From: Acanthaster planci
Lineage: Eukaryota > Echinodermata > Asteroidea > Valvatida > Acanthasteridae
Direction of reading: 5' to 3'
Assembly (NCBI RefSeq): GCF_001949145.1
Contig: NW_019091445.1
Span: 497,772-561,771, forward strand
Length of the DNA: 64,000 bases
Program-made: the position numbers and the translations under genes
Notes under the pieces: model-generated
The model's input: the letters and a program-made list of their open reading frames with translations, nothing else
Database searches by the model: none
What the model was told of the DNA's origin: nothing
Shown here: positions 1 through 10,900 of the stretch, piece by piece
Layout: the number at the start of each line of letters is the position of its first letter
Position numbering within the stretch: the stretch's first letter is position 1

Positions 1-873
1 TAACAACTTCAGTGGAAGGCGGTTGAAAAAAGACGATGCCTGTAAAGAGACGAATCTCGTATTGGAAAACGGCTACACCTTAAAATAAACATGGTGGCAG
101 AAAAAGTCCGCGGTAGACTGTTACTGATTGGTTGACTGAAGTTCCTCTAAGAAAGCCAATCTCTGACTGGCCCTCTTCACACTGCGCGCGCGGGAGCTAC
201 AATCCTGGCCAAATCTCAGGCCCCGGCCCCCTCTCACGGATAAATTTCCTACTTATGCACGCATGCGCACGCGCACAATCAGTACCGATCCTGTGCCCAT
301 TCGATTCGCTGCTCTCAGCACTTGGGAAATCCGAAGAACCAGATTTCTTTATCTTTGGCATCTGCACTTTGTCTTGTTAAACCCCGAACACAACAACTAG
401 ATACCATTTCTTTCGATAGTAGGCCTACTTCAAGCTATATGATCAAGTTCAATGGTAAGCTATGTACGTAGAGTGTACGTTTGCACTGAACATCATGTTT
501 TTGCAAAATGCACAGGTTGGCTCCAAGAACACTAACGATATAGTTTATACTACTTATGATGGAAGGGGGCCACACTAAGAAATGACGATCTCGTTCACAC
601 AGGAAAAATTACTATTTTCAAAAACATTTAGCAGAGCACTAAAAATTCCACTTAAATTAGAAACTAGCAGCAAAAACGATTTGATGGGATTTTCTGGAGG
701 AAACACTGAACAAAGTCAGAAAATGATCGTCGAAGTCGCGCCCTGTACATTTTCAATGGCCCGCTCACACTTCTTGCCGCCAAAGCCATTTGTGCGCATG
801 CGTGCATAATTATTTACGAATGTATTAGTTAAGAGGTCTATGTTGCGTGTCGATGCGGGGCATGCGCTCCTGC

Positions 874-962
874 TCGAGATGACAACATTGAGTGGGGGAT
901 GGAGACCTGGGGAGGGTAACAATTGATACGTGTCCAAACCATTTTTGCCATGATTGTAGAAC
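874..962 (+). repeat. Dispersed repeat fragment shared with 35.0 kb
   Basis: GACAACATTGAGTGGGGGAT, then GGAGGGTAA, ACGTGTCCAA and GATTGTAG recur in the same order at 34985-35075. The rest of 1-1640 shows no gene or structured repeat. Confidence 0.4.
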
Positions 963-1642
963 ATCATCATTCTCATCTATGGTGTGGACTGTAAAAAAAG
1001 AAATAAAGAAAAATTAAAAAAAAAGTGAATGATATTAAATGCAAGTATACACTGACGTATTTGCATCAACATTTCACACAACTGAAATACAACTCAAGGT
1101 CTGCAATGTTGAGAATGAATTATAATATGACAGGAGAAGTGCTTGTTCAACCACATCTTTAATGAGAAGGAGTTTGCTGTAAAGAGATTCTCCTCACAGG
1201 ACAGTGTGTCTGATGAGAGATACACCACACATCAGATCCTCCACACAACACTTTCATTAATTCATTACGGTTTATTTAACACAACTATTGGGTTCCTGAT
1301 TCGGCTGTCATTTTATGCTCGTAAAGGAAACGAGAGAACCCCCACCCCCAAAATAAAAGCAAAAATGGCGTGTCATTCACATAATAATATGAAAGAGATC
1401 AGACTTAGACAGGTGTATTGACATGGTCTGGGGACTTGCCTACATTGGTGTGCTTTCATTTAAAAATAGTCAAGAGAAGGTGTCATGGGGAACATCGAAT
1501 GTTGACGACCGCCGTCTGTGTAAATGTGTTTTGCTACGCAATGCATGCACTATTGCAATGTTTCAATCACTCAGTCTTCAAACAGTAATGTTACTAATTT
1601 TGTTATCTTCTTATCAAGAACCGCAAAAAGCAGTATCTCTTA

Positions 1643-1711
1643 AATGGCCGAGTGGTTAAGTTTGCGGTTATGAGATCGTTAGACAGTGGGTTCGAGTCCC
1701 GGGGTTGGCTT
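1643..1711 (+). repeat. tRNA-like sequence (Leu/Ser type), probable SINE head or tRNA pseudogene
   Basis: TGGCCGAGTGGTTAAG (A box/D arm) at about 1645-1660 and GGGTTCGAGTCCC (B box/T arm) at about 1689-1701 have the right spacing for a tRNA. The 5' flank does not pair with the 3' acceptor strand, so it is not an intact tRNA gene. The assembly gap at 1807-1845 follows closely, so the body of the element may be missing. Confidence 0.55.
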
Positions 1712-1806
1712 TTTATTTTCTTAACGCTTGCTGTCACTCAATAGCTATAAGAGACTCTAATTCACCCCCGCCAAATACCAACAGTACCTTAGCCTACTGG
1801 ATAAGC

Positions 1807-1845
1807 NNNNNNNNNNNNNNNNNNNNNNNNNNNNNNNNNNNNNNN
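1807..1845. other. Assembly gap (39 N)
   Basis: Short N run just after the tRNA-like sequence. Any open frame crossing it is meaningless. Confidence 0.95.
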
Positions 1846-1937
1846 GCTCGAGCCCTTTTGGGGTTAAATGGATGGGCAGGGAGGAAGTGTGGTGGGCCGG
1901 GAACCCCGAGATCCCAGAAGAGTCCTATATGGAAGCC

Positions 1938-2483
1938 GGTAACTGCGATTCCTTGCGAATTTCAGGAGTCCGTGCACCTGAATGCTTGGTCAACACCGCA
2001 TAACTTTTGGATTTTTCCCTCACCACATTTATTTTCCATCACAATGGGCGCAGAACCCACGAGGAAGTTTTCTAGGTTGGAATACAGTGAGCTAAAGGAT
2101 TGATGGTGATTTATTTTCATGTATAATCCAAATTTCCTAAATGTTTGAAAATAAAACCGATCCCAACCGTGTTCGGGTCCATTTCTTTTCAGCGATATCA
2201 GTATAAAAGCTGTGAGGTGTGTGGTGTTCTTTACTACTGGCGATGGCGAATACTATGCGGTATTGATCCAGGTGTGGCACAGTCGAGCGGCACTCACTTC
2301 CTTGTTTTGTCGATGGAAAAAAAATGTTTTCCTTTTTTATAACCACGAATTTCGTTTGCTTTCAACGGCAGAATAATGTGATATTTTCAAAAAGAAAGTC
2401 TTACAAAAGATATGTCCCATATCTTCTAGGGCCACCCCCAACATCGCAACATAGGCGTTGCAACTGCGCTCTTTCTGTTGAAC
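1938..2483 (+). repeat. Diverged 0.55-kb duplication, copy 1
   Basis: Shares about 85% identity by eye with 2999-3546. Landmarks: TGCGATTCCTTGC..ATTTCAGG, GGCGCAGAACCCAC, and the run to CAACATCGCAACA. The copies are in direct orientation 1.06 kb apart with about 515 unrelated bases between. No coding sequence is evident. Confidence 0.75.
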
Positions 2484-2998
2484 TGAATGGTTGATCCATC
2501 ACTGGCCAGACAGGTCTGCCCCAAAATACAAGCAGGAAAATGATGAAATAAACTCAAAAGAGGAAAAAACGCTTTTATTCGCCATGGTTCAACTTCTCAT
2601 CGCTTTCTCGTTTTCGCTCTCCATTTTTTTTTCTTTTCAATTTAGTTTCAAGTTACAGTGAGGCATGATTTTTTATTCATTCAAATAAATCATGATTGGC
2701 GTTGGTATTGATATGAGAAATTGATCTAGATATCCTGACAAACTTCTCTTTCTACGTGTATTTCTGAAAAAAAGTTCTAAAATACCATGCCACCAAATCC
2801 TGTCGTCGGCAACAGAAACCTCAAAATATATTGGCGGGCAGTGCTTTTTCAGGCTCCGTAGGTTGTAGGCCAGTGAATGGGCCGAAAACGGCATGCGCGG
2901 GCCAAATCAGAATTCGTACGCACTCGAATTCTCTACGAAATAGAGCATTTCTGGCCCATGAACTGTTGAAGATTAATATAAAAGACAGGTTTAGGCGA

Positions 2999-3546
2999 AA
3001 CTGCGATTCCTTGCAAATTTCAGGAGTCCGTGCGCCTGAATGCTTGGTCAACAACGCATACCTTTTGGATTTTCCCCTCACATTAATTCTTTTTTTTTCC
3101 ATGTCCCTTGGCGCAGAACCCACAAGGCAGTTTTCTAGATTGGAATAGGGCCTACAGTGAGCTAAGGGATTGATGCTTATTTAGTCTCATTTAGGATCTT
3201 ATTTCCGGAATTTTCGACAATGAAACTGATCCCAGCCCTGTTTGGGTCCATTTCTTCTTAGTGATCTCAGTATAACAGCTGTGAGGTGTATAGTGGATGT
3301 TTATTATTGGCGATTCAACACCAATGCGGTATAACGGGTCCAGGGGTGGCACAGTTGCGCGGCATTCACCTCCTTGTTTTGTCGATGGAAAACGTTTTCA
3401 CTTGTTATAACCAAGAATTTCGTTCGCTTTCAACTGCAGAATAATGTGATATATTCAAAAAGCAAGTCTGACAAAAGATACGTCCCATATCTTCTTAGGT
3501 CACTCCCCAACATCGCAACAGAGGCGTTGCAACCGCCACTCTTTCT
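2999..3546 (+). repeat. Diverged 0.55-kb duplication, copy 2
   Basis: Partner of 1938-2483, carrying small indels such as an extra GGGCCTA near 3147. The 300-550 bases between and after the copies show nothing else recognisable. Confidence 0.75.
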
Positions 3547-3906
3547 TGTGATAAAGAGCGTATGGCTCTGGGGACGGGGCAGCGTGGATATCCGGGAGTT
3601 TCACAAAATGGCGGGTACCAACCACATCGCGTGCTGCAAGAAAACATTGCTTAACCCGGTCCGCACACACGCTGCCCATAGTCGCTGTTTTCATCAGAGC
3701 AAAGGTGCGAGGATTTCTCATCCAACGAAGAAAAGGGGAAAGACGGACCAACCGAAGAGGTAAACCAGGCGGTGTCGAGCTACACGTATTAAGGTAGGAC
3801 GCGCATGAGATCTGACCTATTGTATTAGTGACTTGCAACCAAACCCTTTGTTTTGATTTTACTACACAGATATACTCAATGGATGTCTTCACACGCCTGT
3901 CAAGTT

Positions 3907-4365
3907 TATTATGATTATTATATATTTCTGGTAATGACACCAAGGATTCCAATCCTCAAAAGCGCCCCAGGCACTGCACTCTAAAAACTTCCGGGTGAGA
4001 TTGGCCCAGAATTGGGTCCCATTCGGTATGACCCTTTTCTGGGTCAAAATATGACCCCCTAGGTTATATTTGACCCTTTCTGGGTCACTATTTCAGTATT
4101 TGACCCGGAAAAGGGTCATACCGAATGGGATCCAATTCTGGGTCAATCTGACCCGGAGGTTTTTAGAGTGTGTGGCTTGCAAGCCTGAAGAAACCTGTAG
4201 AGAGGAGACAGTGAGAAGCAGTTACGGTTTTTAGAGGTGGGAGAAACCCCAAAGGAATATTCTGGGTAAAACCCACAATCAGGTAGGGACTGAAAACCCA
4301 ATCCACATGTGGACCGGGCCAGGATTCGAACCTGGGCCGCCGGGGTGGAAGGCGAGGAAAGAACC
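3907..4365 (-). repeat. tRNA-derived SINE, copy 1 (interrupted by a MITE)
   Basis: On the minus strand it runs CTTTCCTCGCCTTCCACC, B-box-like GGTTCGAATCCTGG, a conserved body (TTTACCCAGAATATTCCTTT; ACAGGTTTCTTCAGGCTTGC) and a 3' end CCTTGGTGT.ATTACCAGAAAT with an AT-rich simple tail. The same order is found on the plus strand at 34399-34630. An internal 26-base duplication near TGGGTTTT and a nested inverted-repeat element (3977-4170) distinguish this copy. Confidence 0.8.
3977..4170. mobile_element. 194-bp foldback MITE nested in the SINE
   Basis: Terminal inverted repeats of about 75 bases begin CACTCTAAAAAC.TCCGGGT; the arms are over 90% identical by eye and leave a short centre, so the whole element folds back. 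It is flanked by TG on both sides. The second SINE copy (34.57 kb) shows the uninterrupted site with a single TG, supporting a 2-bp target duplication. No coding capacity. Confidence 0.85.
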
Positions 4366-4749
4366 ACAATAGGAATAGTCAAAGCACAGCTCGTACCCCG
4401 AGTCTTAAAAACAGCCCTTTTGGATAAATGCTGCTTTTTCGGTTTGAAGACAACATCCATATGAATATTTTAGAATCCAGATTTCAGCAGCAACAACATA
4501 CGCAACACATATCCACCATGAAGGCGATCAAGGCTCTGTTATTATCCCCGCACATTAGGCTCACATCACCTGAACATTCCTGAAACCATCTTGGCTCATT
4601 GGGGAGTATACAAGCCCCATTTCGGCGCAAATATCAAAACCACATCTGCCCTCACGGGTACCCATTTATTCCTTGGAGTACTCAAAATTCCCAGTAACAA
4701 AGGACGCACACTGTTATGAATGGATACACATAATGCATTTAGAATATAA

Positions 4750-7670
4750 GTTGAATAGTTTATTACTTTTTAGTTGCAATTTTTTTTCATTTTAGAACTG
4801 ACCAGTTCCCAATTCATAAGCAACTTGGCACATAACAATAATCTTTGGAATATTACAAACCTAGTACATCATCCAAGTCCATTGCCTTTTGTGACGTGCA
4901 CAACAAAATTCTCCAATTTAACTTTTATTATCACATTTTCAAAATTTCTTCACATTTTTATCAACCGAGACAAAATAGTCGGTGCTGACAATATTCTCTC
5001 GATCTGAACTCCTAACAGAACACTGCGTAGTCTATGATTAAATGATTTATAAGCAATCTTACGGGCAGTGTAATACTTATCGTATTCATCCTGGATTTAA
5101 GAAAACTTCAGTGAATTAAACCCACAGAAATAATGCCTTAACTGTTCATATCATCGCTGAGATACACACCTTATTGTCAATGGTGTGGCAACCAAAAAAT
5201 ACAATATGCCTCCATTTCCACATTTTTAGAACAAATACTGCATTTTAAAAATACAGTGTGATTGGGTAAAGTGTACATGTAAGTTTAATTCACGACTACA
5301 TTGCATTGGGAGGAGCATGGCCACGCAGTCAACTTCAAAGTCAGACGACTGGAATCCCCTCCAGTTCATTTAAACCTACCTCGCTAATTAAGATAAACCT
5401 ACCTTGAGATTCAACCAAAATAGTGTCGGTAATTTTCAGAAAAATAAACATATACAATATAATATACGTTCGATATGTGATATATTATTACTGATCAAAC
5501 TGAAGAAGAAAACTCACAAATGAAAACGAACAAAATTGTACCTCTGAATACTAACCAATTTTTCTGAACTTAAAACCAAAGGAAACGCCTTAAGACAACA
5601 CAAATGCAATACCTACAAAGCAAAAATAACAGCAACAGAGAGAAAAATAATCATGGCAATGAAAGTGAAACGGAAACGCGACCTTAAACATGGGCTGGTA
5701 GATCTATTCTACTACGGTGCTGCCAACATTAATTTTTTTTCTTCCTTTTCTTGAGTTTAGTTTAATACACAGGTGCATTTAGGTAATACAAATTTTAAAA
5801 AAAGAAAAAAAGGTCATTAATTGTAATTACAAATGTATATGACATACATGAAGCACACACTTTGGATACTAGATCTAATGCTGTATTTCATGACAGAGGT
5901 ATGGTTATCAATCCCGGGACGAGGCGATCAAGATGTAAGCACTGAGGAATGTTGTACTATCTTTCTCAACTGAAATCAATCGATGCAGAGTCCAGATCAT
6001 CTCAAAACACTTCCAGAAAAAAAATTCAAGTTTCTTCCTCGGGTCTGACCCAGACTTCCTGCAGTGCCTGTCACAAATTCAAGATCAAACCACGCGTATG
6101 TTTTGATCCTAATTTTCAACCGAAGCGCGGATCTCGTCCAATGCACTTGGGGGAAAATGCAAAACTAAACAGGCACTGACTTGAAGTTTACCTCAAAATC
6201 TGTAGAGAGTTTGACAGGACTTTCCTTTTTAGGGGGTTACCTCCCGGTAAAACCTCGATTCCCAACTTGTTTCATTTTGCATTCTTCCCTTTTCACAAAC
6301 CTGCGGTATCTTGACCCACAAATTCTTCAATATCAAATCCTGCATAAACACCACCAAAATAACTGGAAAATAAAAAAGGGGAAAAAATCCTCGCATTTGG
6401 AAAATCAGAGTTGTTAAAAAAACCACACTAAAACTTCTATAGACAAAGGTTCTTTCTACACACATGCCTTTTTCTTGATGTTTCAAGCAACATCGCTGCC
6501 CTTCCAAAAATAATCTTGCAAAGACCAGTAATTGAGCTACAGGAAAACGGTTACCTCCCACATTATTTCCTTGCATCCAGAAACTCTCAAATGTATTTCA
6601 TATTTCAACTACTACGGTACAAATAAGAAGGCCAACAAGATAGTCCAAAAAATTGAAGTACATGGAATGTTTCGTAGAAGAAAGGTAAACGATTTGCCAA
6701 AATATTGCAGTTAACGTCATTTTCTGTTCTCCATAATTGTTGTCTTTGCCTCGACCTGTCTGTGACCTCTCGTTTCATTCTGCAGCTAAGCTTCCACTGC
6801 AAATCTACACGTATAATAGACCTTGCCATTGCTATGGTTTACGTATTTGCTTCTGAACAATGAATTTAGTGCATAGAGTTTTATTCAAGAAAAGCTGCTT
6901 TGTTTTTTTTTTTTTTTAAGATAATGCAACAGGAAGGGGTCTGCATAAAAATGATCAGACAACTACGGGCAGGTTTTCTTTCTTCACTTTCAAGGTCCGA
7001 CTCTTCAGCTCCATTGGATGCAGTTTGCAAGGACGGCACGCCTGATCGTCTTCCATCTGGGGGAGATCGATACCAGTGCACGAAAAGTGCGGAATCAATA
7101 TCACTGCACCCAACGGGCTGTCACTAACAGTTCATTTGTGAAGGTTTGGTGGGGTTTTTTGGGGGGGCGGGAGTTTCCAACTTCTGAAGGTGCGCCACAT
7201 GATCTGTTGGAATACAGGGATCTACTCTATTACACCCGAGTCAGGTGGAGAGGAATGTGCTTGTGGCAGTCAATTGAAATGAGCAGGATCTCTACATCCC
7301 TTGTATAATCCAAGAATCCTACAAATCTCCAACTTCACCCGTGTAGAATTTGTGTCCATAAGACGTGAAGCTTTTAACAAAAGGAACCTAATGGGATACG
7401 GCTTTGGCCAGAAGAAATTGACAAGAAATGAAAAGCCTACAACAACCCGGAGAGAGGAGTCTGAAATCCATGAGGAGTAAATGAAATCTAAAACGAAAAA
7501 CGATGGCAGCAGCACAGAGATTCACTACTCATGGGGTTGCCTGTTGCATTAAGGTATAAACGGGCATGCAGAGTGTGCTTCAAGGGTGTTCTTGAGCCTA
7601 CCGACAACCTTGTCCATCATTATGAGGTGCATGGGCGAACTGGGTACCTGGGTACTCGGATACCTGGGAT
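4750..7670 (-). other. Gene-free AT-rich stretch, probable vigilin 3' UTR
   Basis: No coding sequence is visible downstream of the vigilin stop. Minus-strand AATAAA signals lie at 6880-6885 and 4759-4764, so the transcript could end near 6.85 or 4.73 kb. The stretch is AT-rich and carries no SINE or inverted-repeat element that I could see, unlike both flanks, which fits a transcribed 3' UTR. This is inference; the poly(A) site is not determined. Confidence 0.4.
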
Positions 7671-7910
7671 TTAGCGTTTCCAGGCTCCCCAGGATGCAGC
7701 CGAGCTGGCGGCAGGCTTGGGACCAGCGCCGCTGCTGCCGGCACCGATGCTGGGGAAGTCCATGGTGTTGGTAGTGTCTGGGGGCTTGCTCCAGGGGGCA
7801 TCGCGCACAACAAACCCGGGGCTGTTGGCCTTGGTCTGCTGGGAATCGGCCTGGCGGCTGGGCGGCTTGGTGTACTGCTGCAACTCAGCCGTCTCGTCGA
7901 TCTCTTGTAG
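7671..7910 (-). CDS. HDLBP: Vigilin exon 22 (last coding exon, stop)
   Basis: 79 codons plus TAA. It starts LQEIDETAELQQYTKPP and contains SPGFVVRDAPW, the hallmark vigilin tail (human SRGFVVRDAPW), then MDFPSIGAG and a final WGAWKR (human WGPKR). Acceptor CCACCCCCGCAG. A frameshifted copy lies at 11795-12030. Confidence 0.95.
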   Translation of the reverse strand, partial: LQEIDETAELQQYTKPPSRQADSQQTKANSPGFVVRDAPWSKPPDTTNTMDFPSIGAGSSGAGPKPAASSAASWGAWKR

Positions 7911-10900
7911 CTGCGGGGGTGGAGAAACGAGACAGGCCAAAAATTTAGTGGAATAACTGGAACATGCCCTCCTGTGGGATATTTTATGCTTGATTAATTT
8001 AAGAATCTGTGCATTTATCAGTGATGGACTCGTGGACTTGTAGGGATTTGTGATGAGCTTCATAACAACATCGCCAGACAGAAACATTTATTCACAAATT
8101 CCTCCCTCGAGTAGTGTACCACGACTCTGACCCTGGACACTCAGATTACGAAGTTCATTACCATCTTCACTCTACAATCTGCTCAACACGCAGGCTTGTT
8201 GACCAATTTTGGATATTGCACCTGTCAGAGAAGGTGAAACAGCCCCGTGCATTTCTCCAGTGGTTTACGCTAGCACCAGACAGCGGTCGTTTTCTAGGCT
8301 ACTCACGTATTCTTCCTCCAGGTTGAGCAGGTACTCCCGACACTCCTCGATGTTCTCCTCCAGCCCCGTGATGGTGACCAGGTCCAGGTTGGCGTCGGTG
8401 GAGCGAGGGAACCGGATGTCCACCTTGTAGAGGTCCATGACCTTGCTGATGGCCCGGCCCTTGGTGCCGATCAGCCGACTGTGGATGCGGTGGTCAATGT
8501 CCAGCTCCACTGTGGTCTGGTCCTCCTAATGCCAGGAGTTCGGGGGGGGGAGAGAAAGGAATCAGTCCAACCATCCTGAAGTGGGTCACTTGACCGCCTC
8601 GCATCTGAGGGCATGTTGACATGATCTGGCTATTTCAATTTCTATTTTTGAAATTGTTTGCGGTAGCCGCTGCTTTATCAGGCCAGCCAACCAGGGCAAG
8701 ATTTGTGGTCACGGATTCGAGTCCCACCCGAGTATAAGCTTTTTTTGACTTTTTTGCAAGCTCTCTGACAAGCACCGAGTATACAGTGCTTGTAACAATA
8801 CATACGTCAGGTAAGGGCAAAACCTGTAACTAAAATTAACGACCTGGCTACCTGTATACGCATGCGCGGCTAAGAGGTTCAAACTTTCAAATGTTCATCC
8901 CTGGCTGACACTTGTTTGTTTTGTACAAACTCGCCGAGTCTGAGAAGTCTGTGGACGCAAGCCATGTGCTGAGCTTGAGCATGGCCTGTGCGCAGTAGTG
9001 AATATCAAAGGAAAACTAATGCTGACCACGGCGTTGGCCAGAGAGGTATCTGGGCAAATACTGGACACCCCGGGGGCTATTGATGACATCGTATTACGCA
9101 GTAAGAAGTATCAAACGACTCTCGTCAATCAGTATTTGTGGCAGTTGGCTGATTACCACAAGGTGGCTGCTATATTTCACTTTTTTCATTATTCAAATTT
9201 TCTGCCCAAAACAATACTTTCAGAACATTGAAGATTCCACTATTCCCCCCAAATTTTGAAGCATCGGCGCCACTTTGGATCGCAATTATGATCGATGTGT
9301 ACAAAAGCCACTGATTCTTAGGATGGTTAGGATTAATGCCAGGCATGCCAAGAATTTATTATTTTTTTTTCTCTCCTTACCAAGTTGTGAACGATGTCCA
9401 TGATGGCGTCCCGGGCAGCCAGGGCGTTCTTCTCATAGCCCACCACAGTGATGAGGTTGGGGTTGGCGGCATTGCGGTCGGCAAACTGGATGCTCTTGAC
9501 CTTGTGGTCGTCCTTGATCTTGGAGATGATGGCGCCCTTGCGACCGATGATCTTGGGATAGTGCTTGGCGTCCACATCGATGCTCACCGAGAAGTTTTGC
9601 AGGCGCTGTGCCGGGGTCAAAACAAAGAACGTTACTCACGGCTTTCCCCAAGGAGAGTACCAAACCCAAATGTTGTCTTACCAGAGCCTCAACAGCCAAC
9701 GGGGTAACCTTTAGGTACACCACTTTACACAATCTCCCGCTCAACTCCAAATACTATGTGTTTGTAACTGTCGCTGAAGGTCGAAACACCAAATATAAAA
9801 TAACGCTGTTACTAGTTTTGGGGCAGGAAGTGGGGAAGCGGGGATGGAAAAGGTCAGAGGTCAAGAGATAAGCTCACCCTGTCTTCCTCAGAGAGACGTA
9901 GCTCGTCCACCCTGGCCTTCAGGGCTCTCACCGCATTGTCTACATTGTCAGCGGGCCCACTCACTTTGACCAGGTTGGATTTCTGCGCAGCTGGGGGGAT
10001 CGCAATGTTCACCTGTATCGCACAGAGTTGGAAAAATGACCCTGTCAGCCTCAGCTGTGAATTTATGGCTGCTTAACTGACTGACTCAAAAAGTAATGTA
10101 ATCTGCTATCTTCTGCTGGAGATACCGGCTGTCATGTGACCATCCTTTAAGGAATTTAGCAACATCAACAAATTCATTAAAGAGTCCCTCTGTCAAATTT
10201 TCAGTGCAATCCAATGGAGGGCTCTGCTATCATTTAATACATGTAGTTCAGATTCTAGCGTGTGTTGGTCCATGCACCGATAACAGCCAATAGGAAAAGT
10301 TATCATTTAGGACCAAGATCTCGGCAAAATTGCCATTTTGAGAGAAAGGCAAGTTCAGTTTTCATAAAATGAGTATCAAAATGACCACAAGACATCGATG
10401 AGAAAAACTTCTGATGGCTCGGCGCGACAAACAATGCACAGCGTCAGTATCCGGGAAAATGTTTGGGAGAGCAACTTCAGCCCATCAAAGCCAGGGAATA
10501 AACTCAGTGGTAGAGATTTAAGGTTTCTTCAGGTTTTGGAAATGGCAGACATAGTTTTAGCAAACAGGAAAGACAAACATGAATCTGTACAGGTGGGGTA
10601 CGCCTTACGTCATAGTCTTCCATCATGCGTCGGATGCCGGCACCTTTCTGGCCGATGACAAAGCGATGGTAGTCAAACGGCACCTCGACCTCCTCAGTCA
10701 CAGGGACAAGTTTCTGTCAGAAGGGGAAGGCAACCAAAAATGCTGTGGCTTGCTACAGAATTACACACTTGAGGATAAAAACACGTACTGATTGTTCATG
10801 CTGACAGAAGTTAAACTCTGGCTGCTAACAGCAAATTCCCTCAAAGCGTACATACCCATTCAAGTGTTCGGGCGAGAAGTATTTCTGTCCAGTGTGTTTG

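Noticed and set aside
1705-2103. Open frame of 132 codons
   Set aside because: It runs through a 39-N gap and the repeat that follows.
3374-3952. Overlapping frames of 129 and 150 codons on opposite strands
   Set aside because: Most of each lies in or next to the 3.0-3.5 kb duplication and continues towards the SINE. Neither looks like a protein family, and the other copy of the duplication does not keep the frame.
4321-4342. Functional tRNA gene at GGATTCGAACCTGG
   Set aside because: The B-box-like motif belongs to the SINE. No cloverleaf with a paired acceptor stem can be drawn.
4143-4460. Minus-strand frames of 105 and 68 codons
   Set aside because: They lie within the SINE and its MITE.
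9336-9871. Plus-strand frames opposite vigilin exon 20
   Set aside because: They are antisense shadows of a GC-rich conserved exon.
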